NCBI GenBank assembly: GCA_963700475.1
Contig: CAVOXR010000015.1
Span: 372,001 to 436,000 of the forward strand
DNA from: Prado023 sp963700475
Lineage (GTDB): Bacteria; Actinomycetota; Actinomycetes; S36-B12; CAIYMF01
Direction: 5' to 3'
DNA length: 64,000 nt
The notes beneath the pieces were generated by a model. That model saw nothing but the letters and a program-made list of their open reading frames with translations, did not search any database and was not told the origin of the DNA. How positions within the stretch are numbered: the stretch's first letter is position 1; the number at the start of each line of letters is the position of its first letter. Below, piece after piece: positions 8,434 through 16,887 of this stretch. Both the position numbers and the translations under genes were made by a program.

Positions 8434-8487
8434 TGCGCGACACGTCATTCCCCGCCCCCGCAACCCGATCTCTGCAGAGGTAGGCCA

Positions 8488-9279
8488 GTGAACACTCACG
8501 TAGCCCGACGCAGGCACCCGGCAGCGCTGATGCTGCTGCTGCTCGGCGCACTCGCGATCATCGGCACGATCTACGCGCTCGTGAACACGAGCACCGCAGC
8601 TCGCGCCGCCGGAGCCCCGCACAGCGAGACGGCGGTCGAGGAGGGCAGGGCGCTCTACCTCGAGGGCTGTGCGTCCTGCCATGGCTTGAACGCCGAGGGC
8701 ACGAGCGTCGCACCGAGCCTGATCGGGGCCGGTGCCGCGTCGGTGCACTTCCAGGTGTCCACCGGCCGCATGCCGCTGGCTGCCCCGGCCGTCCAGGTCG
8801 AGCGCAAGGAACCCAGCTACTCCGAGCCCGAGATCGCCGCCCTTGCGGCGTACGTCGCCACCCTGGGCCCAGGGCCCGCGATCCCCACGGCCGAGCAGCT
8901 CGACACCACCAACGCCGACCTCGCCGTCGGCGGGGAGCTCTTCCGCACCAACTGCGCGCAGTGCCACAACTTCGCCGGCAAGGGTGCGGCGCTCACGCGG
9001 GGCAAGTACGCGCCGAGCCTCATGGAGGCCACGCCGCAGCAGGTGTACGAGGCCATGCTGACCGGTCCGCAGAACATGCCGGTGTTCGGCGACGGAACCA
9101 TCAGCCCCACGGAGAAGCAGGACATCCTCAAGTACGTCGCTCACCTGCAGACCCAGACCCAGCCCGGCGGATGGGGCCTCGGCTCCTTCGGCCCCGTGAC
9201 TGAGGGCGCCCTTCTGTTCACCCTGGCGCTCGGCCTGATGGCCGGGTTCGCCGTCTGGATCGGAGCCAAGCTGCGATGA
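8488..9279 (+). CDS. qcrC: Diheme cytochrome c subunit of the bc1 complex
   Basis: Product of 263 residues. Two c-type heme sites are present: CASCH at residues 61-65 and CAQCH at 156-160. An N-terminal signal-anchor (about 12-34) and a C-terminal span (about 238-258) tether it to the membrane. Actinobacterial QcrC passes electrons directly from bc1 to aa3, replacing soluble cytochrome c, which fits the linked oxidase genes. GTG start with upstream GAGGTAGG. Its stop overlaps the start of qcrA (ATGA). Confidence 0.96.
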   Translation: MNTHVARRRHPAALMLLLLGALAIIGTIYALVNTSTAARAAGAPHSETAVEEGRALYLEGCASCHGLNAEGTSVAPSLIGAGAASVHFQVSTGRMPLAAPAVQVERKEPSYSEPEIAALAAYVATLGPGPAIPTAEQLDTTNADLAVGGELFRTNCAQCHNFAGKGAALTRGKYAPSLMEATPQQVYEAMLTGPQNMPVFGDGTISPTEKQDILKYVAHLQTQTQPGGWGLGSFGPVTEGALLFTLALGLMAGFAVWIGAKLR

Positions 9280-10295
9280 GCGACTCCACCGAGACCGAGC
9301 CGGACTTCGTCACGGCGACCGTCAGCCACCACCCTCGGCGTACCGACGTCGACCCGCGTGCAGCCAAGCGCGCGGAGCACCAGGTCGCCACGATGTTCGT
9401 GCTGGCGGCGCTGCTCATCCTCGCCTCCGTGGTGGCCTACGTGGTCATCCCGGTGGATGCCGGCGTGAACGTCCCGTTCCTGGGCCCCGTGGGCGCATTG
9501 AACCTGGCACTCGGACTGACCATTGGGCTGGGCATCCTGCTCATCGGCCTGGGCGCCATCCACTGGGCACGCAAGCTGATGCCGGGCACCGAGGTCGTGG
9601 CAATGCGCCACGAGATGCGCTCGGAGCCCGATGAGCGCCAAGCCGCGGTCGAAGCGTTCGACCGGGGGCTGGCCGACTCCGGCTTCGCGCAGCGGCCGAT
9701 CATCCGCCGCACGCTGATCGCGGCCATGGTGGTGCTCCCGCTGCCGCTGGTGATCCTCCTGCGCGACCTGTACACCGCCCCCAAGGGCGCGCCCAGTCCG
9801 GCCGAGCAGCTCGAGCGCACGATCTGGGGCACAGGGGTGCGCATCGTCACCGACGTGAGCCTGAACCCCGTCAAGCCGGAGGATGTCCCAGTCGGCGGGC
9901 TGGTTGCGGCCGTGCCCGCCAACCTCAACGAGGTCGAGGAGGAGACGGGCAACTTCAACGCCCGGGCCAAGGCCGCCATCATCCTGGTGCGCATGGTGCC
10001 CGACGAGATCGTCTCCCAGCAGGGCGAGAACTGGGACTACCAGGGGATCCTGGCCTACTCCAAGATCTGCACGCACGTGGGCTGTCCGATTGCGCTCTAC
10101 GAGCAGCGGACGCACCATCTGTTGTGTCCGTGCCACCAGTCGACGTTCGACCTGGCGGATTCGGGCAACGTGGTGTTCGGTCCGGCTGCCCGCCAGATGC
10201 CGCAGCTGCCGATCACCGTGGACGATGAGGGTTACCTGGTCGCCGTCAGCGACTTCCAACAGCCCGTCGGACCGAGTTTCTGGGAGCGCTCATGA
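9276..10295 (+). CDS. qcrA: Rieske iron-sulfur subunit of the bc1 complex
   Basis: Product of 339 residues, the long actinobacterial type with three N-terminal membrane spans (about 48-68, 75-100 and 150-168). The Rieske 2Fe-2S site is complete: CTHVGC (Cys265, His267, disulfide Cys270) and CPCHQS (Cys284, disulfide Cys286, His287). It takes electrons from menaquinol at the Qo site and delivers them to QcrC. It overlaps both neighbours by 4 bp. Confidence 0.97.
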   Translation: MSDSTETEPDFVTATVSHHPRRTDVDPRAAKRAEHQVATMFVLAALLILASVVAYVVIPVDAGVNVPFLGPVGALNLALGLTIGLGILLIGLGAIHWARKLMPGTEVVAMRHEMRSEPDERQAAVEAFDRGLADSGFAQRPIIRRTLIAAMVVLPLPLVILLRDLYTAPKGAPSPAEQLERTIWGTGVRIVTDVSLNPVKPEDVPVGGLVAAVPANLNEVEEETGNFNARAKAAIILVRMVPDEIVSQQGENWDYQGILAYSKICTHVGCPIALYEQRTHHLLCPCHQSTFDLADSGNVVFGPAARQMPQLPITVDDEGYLVAVSDFQQPVGPSFWERS

Positions 10296-11959
10296 GTGTC
10301 GTGTATGAGACCGGGGGCAAGGGTGCGGGCTGGGTCGACGACCGCCTCGGCAATTCGAACTTCTTGCGGCGAAGCCTGAACAAGGTCTTCCCCGACCACT
10401 GGTCGTTCATGCTGGGCGAGATCGCGCTGTACTCGTTCATCGTCATCCTGCTCACCGGGGTGTACCTGACCCTCTGGTTCAAGCCGTCGATGATCGAGGT
10501 CGTCTATGACGGCTCGTACGCGCCGCTCAAGGGCGTGAAGATGAGCGAGGCCATGGCGTCCACGCTGGACATCTCCTTCGATGTCCGCGGTGGGCTGCTG
10601 ATCCGCCAGGTCCACCACATGGCTGCCCTGTTCTTCGTGGCCGCGATCGCCATCCACCTGCTGCGGGTGTTCTTCACCGGCGCGTTCCGCAAGCCACGTG
10701 AGCTCAACTGGGTCATCGGCGTGGTGCTGTTCCTGCTGGCCATCGCCGCCGGCTTCTCGGGCTACTCGCTGCCGGACGACCTGCTCTCGGGTACGGGCCT
10801 GCGGATCACCCAGGGCATCATCCAGGCCTCGCCGGTCATCGGGACCTGGTTCTCGTTCCTGCTCTTCGACGGGGAGTTCCCCGGTACCGCCTTCATCCCG
10901 AGGCTGTACGGCATCCACATCCTGCTGGTGCCCGGCCTGATCCTCGGTCTGGTGACCGCCCACCTCATGATGGTCTGGTACCAGAAGCACACGCAGTTCC
11001 CCGGCCCGGGACGCACGAACGAGAACGTCGTGGGCTACCCGCTCATGCCGATCTACATGGCCAAGGCCGGTGGCTTCTTCTTCGTCGTGTTCGGCACGAT
11101 CGTCGCCCTCGCCGGGCTGTTCCAGATCAACCCGATCTGGGCCTACGGGCCCTACATCCCCGACCAGGTGACGGCCGGTTCGCAGCCCGACTGGTACGTG
11201 GGCTTCCTCGATGGCGCCCTTCGGCTCATGCCACCGATCGAGATCACGCAGTTCGGTCACACCCTGAGCCTCAACCTGATCATCCCGGCGATGGTCCTGG
11301 CGCCCGTCCTGCTCCTGCTGGTCGGGGCGTATCCCTGGATCGAGCGCTACGCCACGGGCAAGGACGATCGCGAGCACCACCTGCTCGACCGTCCGCGCAA
11401 CGCCGCCACTCGGACGGCGATCGGCGCAGCGATGCTGACCTTCTACATCGTGCTCATGATCGGCGGCGGCAACGACATCATCGCCTACAACTTCGACCTG
11501 AGCTTCAACACGATGATCCGGGTCCTGCAGGTCCTGCTGTTCGTCGGACCGGTCGTGGCCTTCATCGTCGCCAAGCGGATGGCCCTGTCGCTGCAGCGCA
11601 AGGATCGCGACCTGCTCCTGCATGGCAGGGAGACCGGTCGGGTGCTTCGCCTTCCCAGTGGGGAGTTCCTCGAGATCCACGAGCCCGTGGACGAGGAGTA
11701 CCGGGCGAAGATCCTGTCGAAGACCGACGTGGAGCCGCTGGCTCTGCCGGAGGTCGTCGACGAGAACGGGGTGGCACATCCTGCGGGGCGCAGGCTGAAG
11801 CGCAAGTCGCGCTGGTCGCGCTTCTTCTACGCCGACAACGTGCCGCTCCCCACTGACGAGGAGCTGGCCGAGGCGCAGGTGCACATCGACCACGAGCTGC
11901 ACGAGGCCGTTGAGACCGGCTCCGCTGCCGCGGCGGAGATCGCCGAGCACCAGCACTGA
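10292..11959 (+). CDS. qcrB: Cytochrome b subunit of the bc1 complex
   Basis: Product of 555 residues, the actinobacterial length. It binds the two b hemes and forms the menaquinol sites. The first helices carry the histidine pairs (HHMAALFFVAAIAIHLLRVFF and the HILLVPGLILGLVTAHL region); the Qo motif appears as PPIE in LMPPIEITQFGHTL. A ~150-residue hydrophilic C-terminal tail is typical of QcrB in the supercomplex. Start overlaps qcrA by 4 bp. A strong hairpin follows the stop. Confidence 0.97.
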   Translation: MSVVYETGGKGAGWVDDRLGNSNFLRRSLNKVFPDHWSFMLGEIALYSFIVILLTGVYLTLWFKPSMIEVVYDGSYAPLKGVKMSEAMASTLDISFDVRGGLLIRQVHHMAALFFVAAIAIHLLRVFFTGAFRKPRELNWVIGVVLFLLAIAAGFSGYSLPDDLLSGTGLRITQGIIQASPVIGTWFSFLLFDGEFPGTAFIPRLYGIHILLVPGLILGLVTAHLMMVWYQKHTQFPGPGRTNENVVGYPLMPIYMAKAGGFFFVVFGTIVALAGLFQINPIWAYGPYIPDQVTAGSQPDWYVGFLDGALRLMPPIEITQFGHTLSLNLIIPAMVLAPVLLLLVGAYPWIERYATGKDDREHHLLDRPRNAATRTAIGAAMLTFYIVLMIGGGNDIIAYNFDLSFNTMIRVLQVLLFVGPVVAFIVAKRMALSLQRKDRDLLLHGRETGRVLRLPSGEFLEIHEPVDEEYRAKILSKTDVEPLALPEVVDENGVAHPAGRRLKRKSRWSRFFYADNVPLPTDEELAEAQVHIDHELHEAVETGSAAAAEIAEHQH

Positions 11960-11969
11960 TCACGACGAC

Positions 11970-12005
11970 GCCCGCGCCGCGCGACCTGGAGTCGCCGGCG
12001 CGGGC
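11970..12005 (+). terminator. Terminator-like hairpin after qcrB
   Basis: Outer stem GCCCGCGCCG (11970-11979) with CGGCGCGGGC (11996-12005), inner stem GCGAC/GTCGC and a 5-nt loop CTGGA, with one bulged C: about 15 base pairs in 36 nt. No U tract follows, as is common in high-GC actinobacteria. It sits in the 81-bp gap between convergent genes and could serve both. Confidence 0.7.
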
Positions 12006-12040
12006 ATCGCGCTGAAGGACCGGAGTCCCTGGCTGTCGGC

Positions 12041-13762
12041 CTACCTGACCAGGCCCAGGACGGGGTCGCGCAGGTCCACCTCGAAGGCGTCGCGGCGCGA
12101 GGCAGCCCCGCGCAGTGGCAGAGCCAGGGGCGGACCGTCGTGGTTGACCAGCCGCACGCCGGGGGAGAAGAGCCAGCGGGCCAGGATCTGGGTCTCCTCC
12201 GGCAGCGCGGCTGAGGTGGGCCGGATGGGGACGGCCACCTCCTGCGCGCCAGCAAGGATCGCCGCCAGCGGACCGGTGGGGTCCACCCCTGCAGGGATCA
12301 CCCCGGCAGCGGCCAGGCGGCCGTGGCGGATGACGTGGACCTCCCACCCCCGGTCGTCGGTCGGCTTGGCGGCCACGATCTGGTGGGTCTGTCCGAGGAC
12401 GTCGCTGGTGGTGGCCGTGTCCACGCCCCGCAGCAGGGCACTGAGGCGGTCGCGCCAGGCGGCGGCCTCCTCGTAGCGCTCCTGCCCGGCCAGGACGTCC
12501 ATGCGTGCGGTGAGGGCCTCCACGACCTCGGCTGGGTCGCAGCCCAGCGCCATCTGCGCTCGTTCGACGATGGCGGCGTACTCCTCCGGCGTGACGGCCC
12601 CGACGCAGGGCGCCGGGCATCGGCCGAGGTCGGCCAGGACGCAGGCGGAGGCCTTCGGGCGGCTCGACAGGGACTGGGAGCACGTCCGCAGCGGAAGGGC
12701 CTCTGCGAGGGCCTCCGCGGCCGCCTCGGCCGTCCGACGGCTCGTGAACGGCCCGATGTACCGCGCACCGCGCTCGACGTCGTCCCGCACCTTGCTGACC
12801 ACGCTCACCCGTGGGAACCGCTCCACTGTGAGCTTCAGCCAGACGGCGTTCTGCGGCCGTGTCGAGCGCCTGTTGTACCTCGGCGCGCGGGCGGCGATGG
12901 TGCGCAGCTCGCGCACCTGGGCCTCCAACGGGGTGGCGCACGGCACGGCGACGACCTTGGTCGCCAGGCCGACCATCTCAGTCATCCGGCGGCGCTGCTC
13001 CGCGGCCGTGAAGTAGCTCAGGACCCGCCTTCGGATCGACCGGGAGGTGCCCACGTAGAGCGCCGCTCCCTGCGAGTCCTCGAAGACGTAGACACCCGGC
13101 CCGTCGGGCAGCCCATCGGCCAGGCCGCGCTTGCGCCTGCGCGCGTCGGGAACGCGATTGCTGTAGCCCTGCAGCTCGGTGAGGGTGTGCACCCCGAGGT
13201 TGCCGACCCGCTCCATCAGCCCGTGCAGGACATCCACGGTCGCCTGCGCATCGGCAAGCGCACGGTGGTTGGGGGTCACCTGGGTCCGGAAGTGCCGGGC
13301 GAGTGTCCCGAGCTTGCAGTTGGGGACCTCGTCGCGAGTCAGGACGTGACGCGCCAGCCGCGCGGTGTCCACCACCGGCGGGTCGGGCCAGGTCATGTCC
13401 AGGCGTGCGCAGGCGCTCTTGAGGAAGCTCATGTCGTAGGGCGCGTTGTGGGCCACCAGCACGGCGCCGTGGGCGAACTCCAGGAACGCGGGAAGGGCCG
13501 CCGACAGCGGGGGAGCGCCGAGGAGCATGTCGTCAGTGATGCCCGTCAGCGCGCGGATGAACGGCGGGAGCGGCCGGCCGAGGTGCACCAGGGTCTGGAA
13601 CTGCCCGACCACCTCCCCGCCGCGGACCTTCACCGCCCCGATCTCGGTGATCCCCGCACCCTCGGGGCTGCCCCCGTCGGTCTCCAGGTCGACCACGACG
13701 AAGGTGACCTGGTTCAGCCCAGGCCCCAGGTCATCGAAGGTCAACTGGGTGGCCGCGCTCAT
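12041..13762 (-). CDS. DEDDh 3'-5' exonuclease / GIY-YIG (UvrC-like) fusion protein
   Basis: Product of 573 residues. Residues ~20-190 are a DnaQ-like exonuclease (FVVVDLETDGG with Asp-Glu, VAHNAPYDMSFL, and H-x-ALADA near the end of the domain). Residues ~220-300 are a GIY-YIG domain (GPGVYVFEDSQGAALYVGTS), and the rest resembles the UvrC N-terminal half, including the Cys cluster CVLADLGRCPAPC. Such fusions occur across actinobacteria (Rv2191-like) and are presumed DNA repair nucleases. Start chosen at the ATG with TACCGT 7 nt upstream; the open frame extends to 13807 without support. Confidence 0.88.
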   Translation of the reverse strand: MSAATQLTFDDLGPGLNQVTFVVVDLETDGGSPEGAGITEIGAVKVRGGEVVGQFQTLVHLGRPLPPFIRALTGITDDMLLGAPPLSAALPAFLEFAHGAVLVAHNAPYDMSFLKSACARLDMTWPDPPVVDTARLARHVLTRDEVPNCKLGTLARHFRTQVTPNHRALADAQATVDVLHGLMERVGNLGVHTLTELQGYSNRVPDARRRKRGLADGLPDGPGVYVFEDSQGAALYVGTSRSIRRRVLSYFTAAEQRRRMTEMVGLATKVVAVPCATPLEAQVRELRTIAARAPRYNRRSTRPQNAVWLKLTVERFPRVSVVSKVRDDVERGARYIGPFTSRRTAEAAAEALAEALPLRTCSQSLSSRPKASACVLADLGRCPAPCVGAVTPEEYAAIVERAQMALGCDPAEVVEALTARMDVLAGQERYEEAAAWRDRLSALLRGVDTATTSDVLGQTHQIVAAKPTDDRGWEVHVIRHGRLAAAGVIPAGVDPTGPLAAILAGAQEVAVPIRPTSAALPEETQILARWLFSPGVRLVNHDGPPLALPLRGAASRRDAFEVDLRDPVLGLVR

Positions 13763-13769
13763 GGCCCCC

Positions 13770-13775
13770 ACGGTA
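13770..13775 (-). promoter_or_regulatory. Leaderless-type -10 element of the exonuclease/GIY-YIG gene
   Basis: TACCGT on the minus strand, 7 nt before the ATG at 13762. Confidence 0.55.
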
Positions 13776-13884
13776 TGTGCGGGGTCCGACAACGACGTGG
13801 GTCCCACGCCGGGGCGGGTAGGCTTTCGCCGTCATCACCCCGGCGCGCGAGCTGGCCGTCGGGCAGACCCAGGAGCCGATCTGC

Positions 13885-14121
13885 ATGTCCGACCTGACAG
13901 TTCCGGATGCCGGCAGTCGCTGGCGCTGCGCCCAATGCGGGAACCTCACCCGCTTCGACGTGGTGCGCCAGGCGCGGACCCGCGAGTTCTGGCACCTCGA
14001 CCTCGCCGGCGAGCCCACGGTGGAGTCCGTCGAGGTCCTCAGCGACACGCTGGAGTCGGTGAGCTGCCGCTGGTGTGGCAGTGGTGCGGCGATCGAGGTC
14101 GTGGCCCGGCCCGACAGCTGA
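13885..14121 (+). CDS. Small zinc-ribbon-like protein
   Basis: Product of 78 residues with two CxxC pairs (CAQC at about 15-18 and CRWC at about 61-64), spaced as in a zinc ribbon. ATG start preceded by CAGGAG. Its stop overlaps the ATG of the next gene by one base, so the two are co-translated. I know of no assigned function; a metal-binding regulatory or accessory role is inference. A TAGGCT hexamer near 13830 could be its promoter. Confidence 0.7.
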   Translation: MSDLTVPDAGSRWRCAQCGNLTRFDVVRQARTREFWHLDLAGEPTVESVEVLSDTLESVSCRWCGSGAAIEVVARPDS

Positions 14122-15530
14122 TGCCCTCCCGCGCGGACCGCAACCGAGCGCTGGCCTTCGCGGTCGCCTGGTTGGCCTTCTTCACGGCGCTGCAGTGGAG
14201 CGTGGTGCGCTTCAAGGTGCCCATCGTGGTCATCCTCACGGCGTCGGCCGTGGCACTGGCTGTCTGGCAGTGGCGGCGTGCCCGCATCGTCCTGACCCCG
14301 CTGGCAATGGCCGTGATGCTGACGGGAAGCGCCCTGGCCACGCTGGTCGTGCCGCTGTTCTCCTACCTCGACGGCACGGGGCTGACGGCGGCCAGAGCGT
14401 TGCTGATGGTCGTGCCGCTGGTGGTCGCGGCGCTGCTCTGGCCCGGGCGGGAGGGCCTGGCGGGAGCAGCGATGGCAACCGGCGTCCTGGGGTACGTCGT
14501 CGTGGGCGCCACGGCGATCCTCACGGACCCCGCCCCGAAGATCGATGTGTGGGTGACCCTGCAGCAGGCCAGCGATGCGCTGGCCCGCGGGGTGAGCTTC
14601 TACGAGGTCACCTGGACGGGCTCGCCGGGTGTCGCCGACGCGTTCACCTACCTGCCGTGGACGGCCGTCCTCCTGGCCCCCGGGAGGTGGTTGGCCGGGG
14701 ATGTGCGCTGGGCGTTGATGGTCTGGACCCTCGTGGCCGCGGTCGGCATCTGGGCGCTGGCGGCTGGATCCCGTGCTCGTGGCGGTGCGCCGGCTTCGGT
14801 GGAGGGACAGGGCGGACCCGGCCCACGCTGGCGGGCGGCGGCCGTGACCGCCCTGATCCTGTTCGCCCCGGGCACGTTGACGCAGGTGGACCAGGCGTGG
14901 ACCGAGCCGCTGCTGCTCGCCGGCGTCGTGTGGTGGGCCGTGCTCGTGGATCGTGGCCGCGCATGGTGGGCCGTGGTGCCCCTGGCCCTGGCCTGTGCCA
15001 GCAAGCAGCACCTGGCTCTGCTCCTGCCGGTCCTGCTCGTCTGGCGTCCCTTCGGCGTGTGGCGCACGCTGGCCACCGGGGCCCTGACGGGCGTGCTCAT
15101 CGCTCCCTGGTTCCTGGCCGGCCCCCAGGACTTCCTGCACGACACCGTCACGCTGCTCGTGTCGTTCCACGCGATCCTGTTCGCGAACACCCTCTACCTG
15201 CTGGCCCTCAACGTGTTCGGCGTGACCCTCCCGTTCTGGCTCACCGGGCTGGTTGTCCTGGCAACCCTCACCGCGGTGATCGTTGTCGTCCACCGGCGCC
15301 AGCCCAGCCTTGCGGAGGTCCTGCGCTGGCTGGCACTCCTGCTCCTGGTGGCCAACCTCGTGAACAAGCAGGCGTTCTACAACCAGTTCTGGCTGGCGGG
15401 GGCCCTCGTGGTCGTGTCCCTGGCGATGTCGGACCCCTCTCGTAGCGTCCTTGGCAGGACAGCCGGGGGTGAGGGAGGGGTTCATGATCATCGACTGCGA
15501 GGGGTGCCAGATGCGGGACCTGGCGTGTGA
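14121..15530 (+). CDS. Polytopic membrane glycosyltransferase-like protein (GT87/DUF2029-like)
   Basis: Product of 469 residues with about 10-12 predicted membrane spans, most of the protein. A central block (FTYLPWTAVLLAPGRW, and CASKQHLALLLPVLL) resembles the polyprenyl-phosphate-sugar dependent mannosyltransferases of GT87/DUF2029. Context supports an envelope glycan role: a PimB'-like GT4 enzyme lies downstream and a second GT87-like protein opposite. The ATG overlaps the zinc-ribbon stop; the long open frame reaching back to 13446 is antisense to the exonuclease gene and was not used. Donor and acceptor are unknown. Confidence 0.75.
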   Translation: MPSRADRNRALAFAVAWLAFFTALQWSVVRFKVPIVVILTASAVALAVWQWRRARIVLTPLAMAVMLTGSALATLVVPLFSYLDGTGLTAARALLMVVPLVVAALLWPGREGLAGAAMATGVLGYVVVGATAILTDPAPKIDVWVTLQQASDALARGVSFYEVTWTGSPGVADAFTYLPWTAVLLAPGRWLAGDVRWALMVWTLVAAVGIWALAAGSRARGGAPASVEGQGGPGPRWRAAAVTALILFAPGTLTQVDQAWTEPLLLAGVVWWAVLVDRGRAWWAVVPLALACASKQHLALLLPVLLVWRPFGVWRTLATGALTGVLIAPWFLAGPQDFLHDTVTLLVSFHAILFANTLYLLALNVFGVTLPFWLTGLVVLATLTAVIVVVHRRQPSLAEVLRWLALLLLVANLVNKQAFYNQFWLAGALVVVSLAMSDPSRSVLGRTAGGEGGVHDHRLRGVPDAGPGV

Positions 15531-15696
15531 CGACTGCGTGGTGACGTTCCTGCTCGGTCCACCGGGCGGGCTCGGGTCAGCGGAGCAGAGCGCCCTGGCG
15601 GTGCTCGCTGACGGCGGGCTGGTGCCACCCCTTCGGATGCTCCCGGGCGGTTCGGCCGGGCCGCGGGACCCAGCTCGGGGTGTGGCCTCGGCCTGA
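15484..15696 (+). CDS. Small conserved double-CxxC protein
   Basis: Product of 70 residues beginning MIIDCEGCQMRDLACDDC, with CxxC at residues 5-8 and again at 15-18, a pattern I have seen in small actinobacterial proteins of unknown function. Start at the ATG preceded by GGGAGGGG; it overlaps the end of the upstream membrane gene by 47 bp in another frame. Metal binding is likely from the cysteines but the role is unknown. Confidence 0.65.
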   Translation: MIIDCEGCQMRDLACDDCVVTFLLGPPGGLGSAEQSALAVLADGGLVPPLRMLPGGSAGPRDPARGVASA

Positions 15697-15735
15697 CGTC
15701 CGCCGTCCGGGGTCCACGTGGGCAAAGATGTGCCC

Positions 15736-16887
15736 ATGCGTGTGCTCTGCGTGACCAACGACTTCCCGCCCCGCGCCGGCGGGATCCAGGCCTTCGTCCA
15801 TGGGGTCCTGGTCCGCCAGCCGGAGGGATCGGTCGTCGTCTACGCCCCCAAGTGGAAGGGCGATGCGGCGTTCGACGCCGAGCAGCCCTTCCCCGTGGTC
15901 CGGCACCCGACATCGCTGATGGTCCCCGAGCCCACGGTGCTTCGTCGGGCCCGGGAGATCGCCCGCGCCGAGGGGTGCGACCGGGTGGTCTTCGGGGCGG
16001 CGGCGCCCCTCGGGCTGCTGGCACCGAAGCTGGCCTCGGCCGGGATCCATACGAGCGTGGGCATGACCCACGGGCATGAGGCGGCGTGGGCGCAGACACC
16101 CGGGCCCCGGCACATGCTTCGCCGGATCGGTGAGGGACTGGATCGGGTCACCTACCTGGGCGCCTACACCCGCGGCAAGATCTCCTCGGCACTGAGCCCG
16201 GCGGCGGCTGACCGGATGCGCCAGCTGGTGCCGGGGGTGGACTCGGAGACCTTCCATCCGGGCCTGCGCGACGGTGCGGGGCGCGAGATCCGAGAACGCC
16301 ATGGCCTGGGGGACCGTCCGGTGATCGTGTGCGTGTCCCGGCTCATGCCGCGCAAGGGCCAGGACTCGCTGATCCGGGCGCTGCCACGCATCCGTAGGAC
16401 CTCGGGCCAGGACGTCGCGCTGCTGATCGTCGGCGGCGGTCCCTACCGCAAGGACCTCACGGCGCTGGTGGCCGAGCAGGGCCTCGAGGCGCACGTGGTC
16501 ATCACCGGCGGGGTGCCGTGGTCCGAGCTCCCAGCCCATTACGCCGCGGGGGACGTGTTCGCCATGCCCAGCAGGACCCGGCAGCGTGGATGGGACGTCG
16601 AAGGTCTGGGAATCGTCTACCTCGAGGGTTCCGCCACCGGCCTGCCCGTCGTCTCCGGGGACTCCGGGGGTGCGCCGGACGCCGTGCGCGAGGGGGAGAC
16701 GGGCTTCGTCGTCGGGGGCCGGGACCAGGACGCCCTGGTGGAGCGGGTCTGCCAGTTGCTGACCGACCCGGAGCTGGCGGCCCGGATGGGAGCAGCGGGC
16801 CGTCAGTGGGTCGAGTCGTCCTGGGGCTGGGACCACTCGGCCGAGCGGTTGCGCGTGATGCTCGATGGCGGCGACCCGGACGCCTGA
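15736..16887 (+). CDS. pimB': GT4 glycosyltransferase, PimB'-like phosphatidylinositol mannoside mannosyltransferase
   Basis: Product of 383 residues (ATG 15736; a GTG 18 bp upstream is possible). Two Rossmann domains of a GT-B retaining enzyme: N-terminal TNDFPPRAGGIQ glycine loop, and C-terminal nucleotide-binding block with VSRLMPRKGQDSLI, VGGGPYRKDL and the EGLGIVYLEGSATGLPVV sugar-donor loop. PimB' adds the second mannose from GDP-mannose to phosphatidylinositol monomannoside on the cytoplasmic membrane face. Synteny with Rv2188c and flanking lipoglycan genes support the specific call. Its last 85 bp overlap the opposing gene. Confidence 0.85.
   Translation: MRVLCVTNDFPPRAGGIQAFVHGVLVRQPEGSVVVYAPKWKGDAAFDAEQPFPVVRHPTSLMVPEPTVLRRAREIARAEGCDRVVFGAAAPLGLLAPKLASAGIHTSVGMTHGHEAAWAQTPGPRHMLRRIGEGLDRVTYLGAYTRGKISSALSPAAADRMRQLVPGVDSETFHPGLRDGAGREIRERHGLGDRPVIVCVSRLMPRKGQDSLIRALPRIRRTSGQDVALLIVGGGPYRKDLTALVAEQGLEAHVVITGGVPWSELPAHYAAGDVFAMPSRTRQRGWDVEGLGIVYLEGSATGLPVVSGDSGGAPDAVREGETGFVVGGRDQDALVERVCQLLTDPELAARMGAAGRQWVESSWGWDHSAERLRVMLDGGDPDA

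Noticed and set aside
7690..9144. N-terminal extension of the receiver protein across ctaE and qcrC
   Set aside because: Antisense to two certain genes; a good AGGAG-ATG start at 7689 explains the real protein.
10232..11956. 574-codon open frame on the minus strand across qcrB
   Set aside because: Antisense shadow; qcrB is certain and the reverse product is compositionally biased.
12323..13897. 524-codon plus-strand open frame over the exonuclease-GIY gene
   Set aside because: Antisense to a recognised protein and with no motif.
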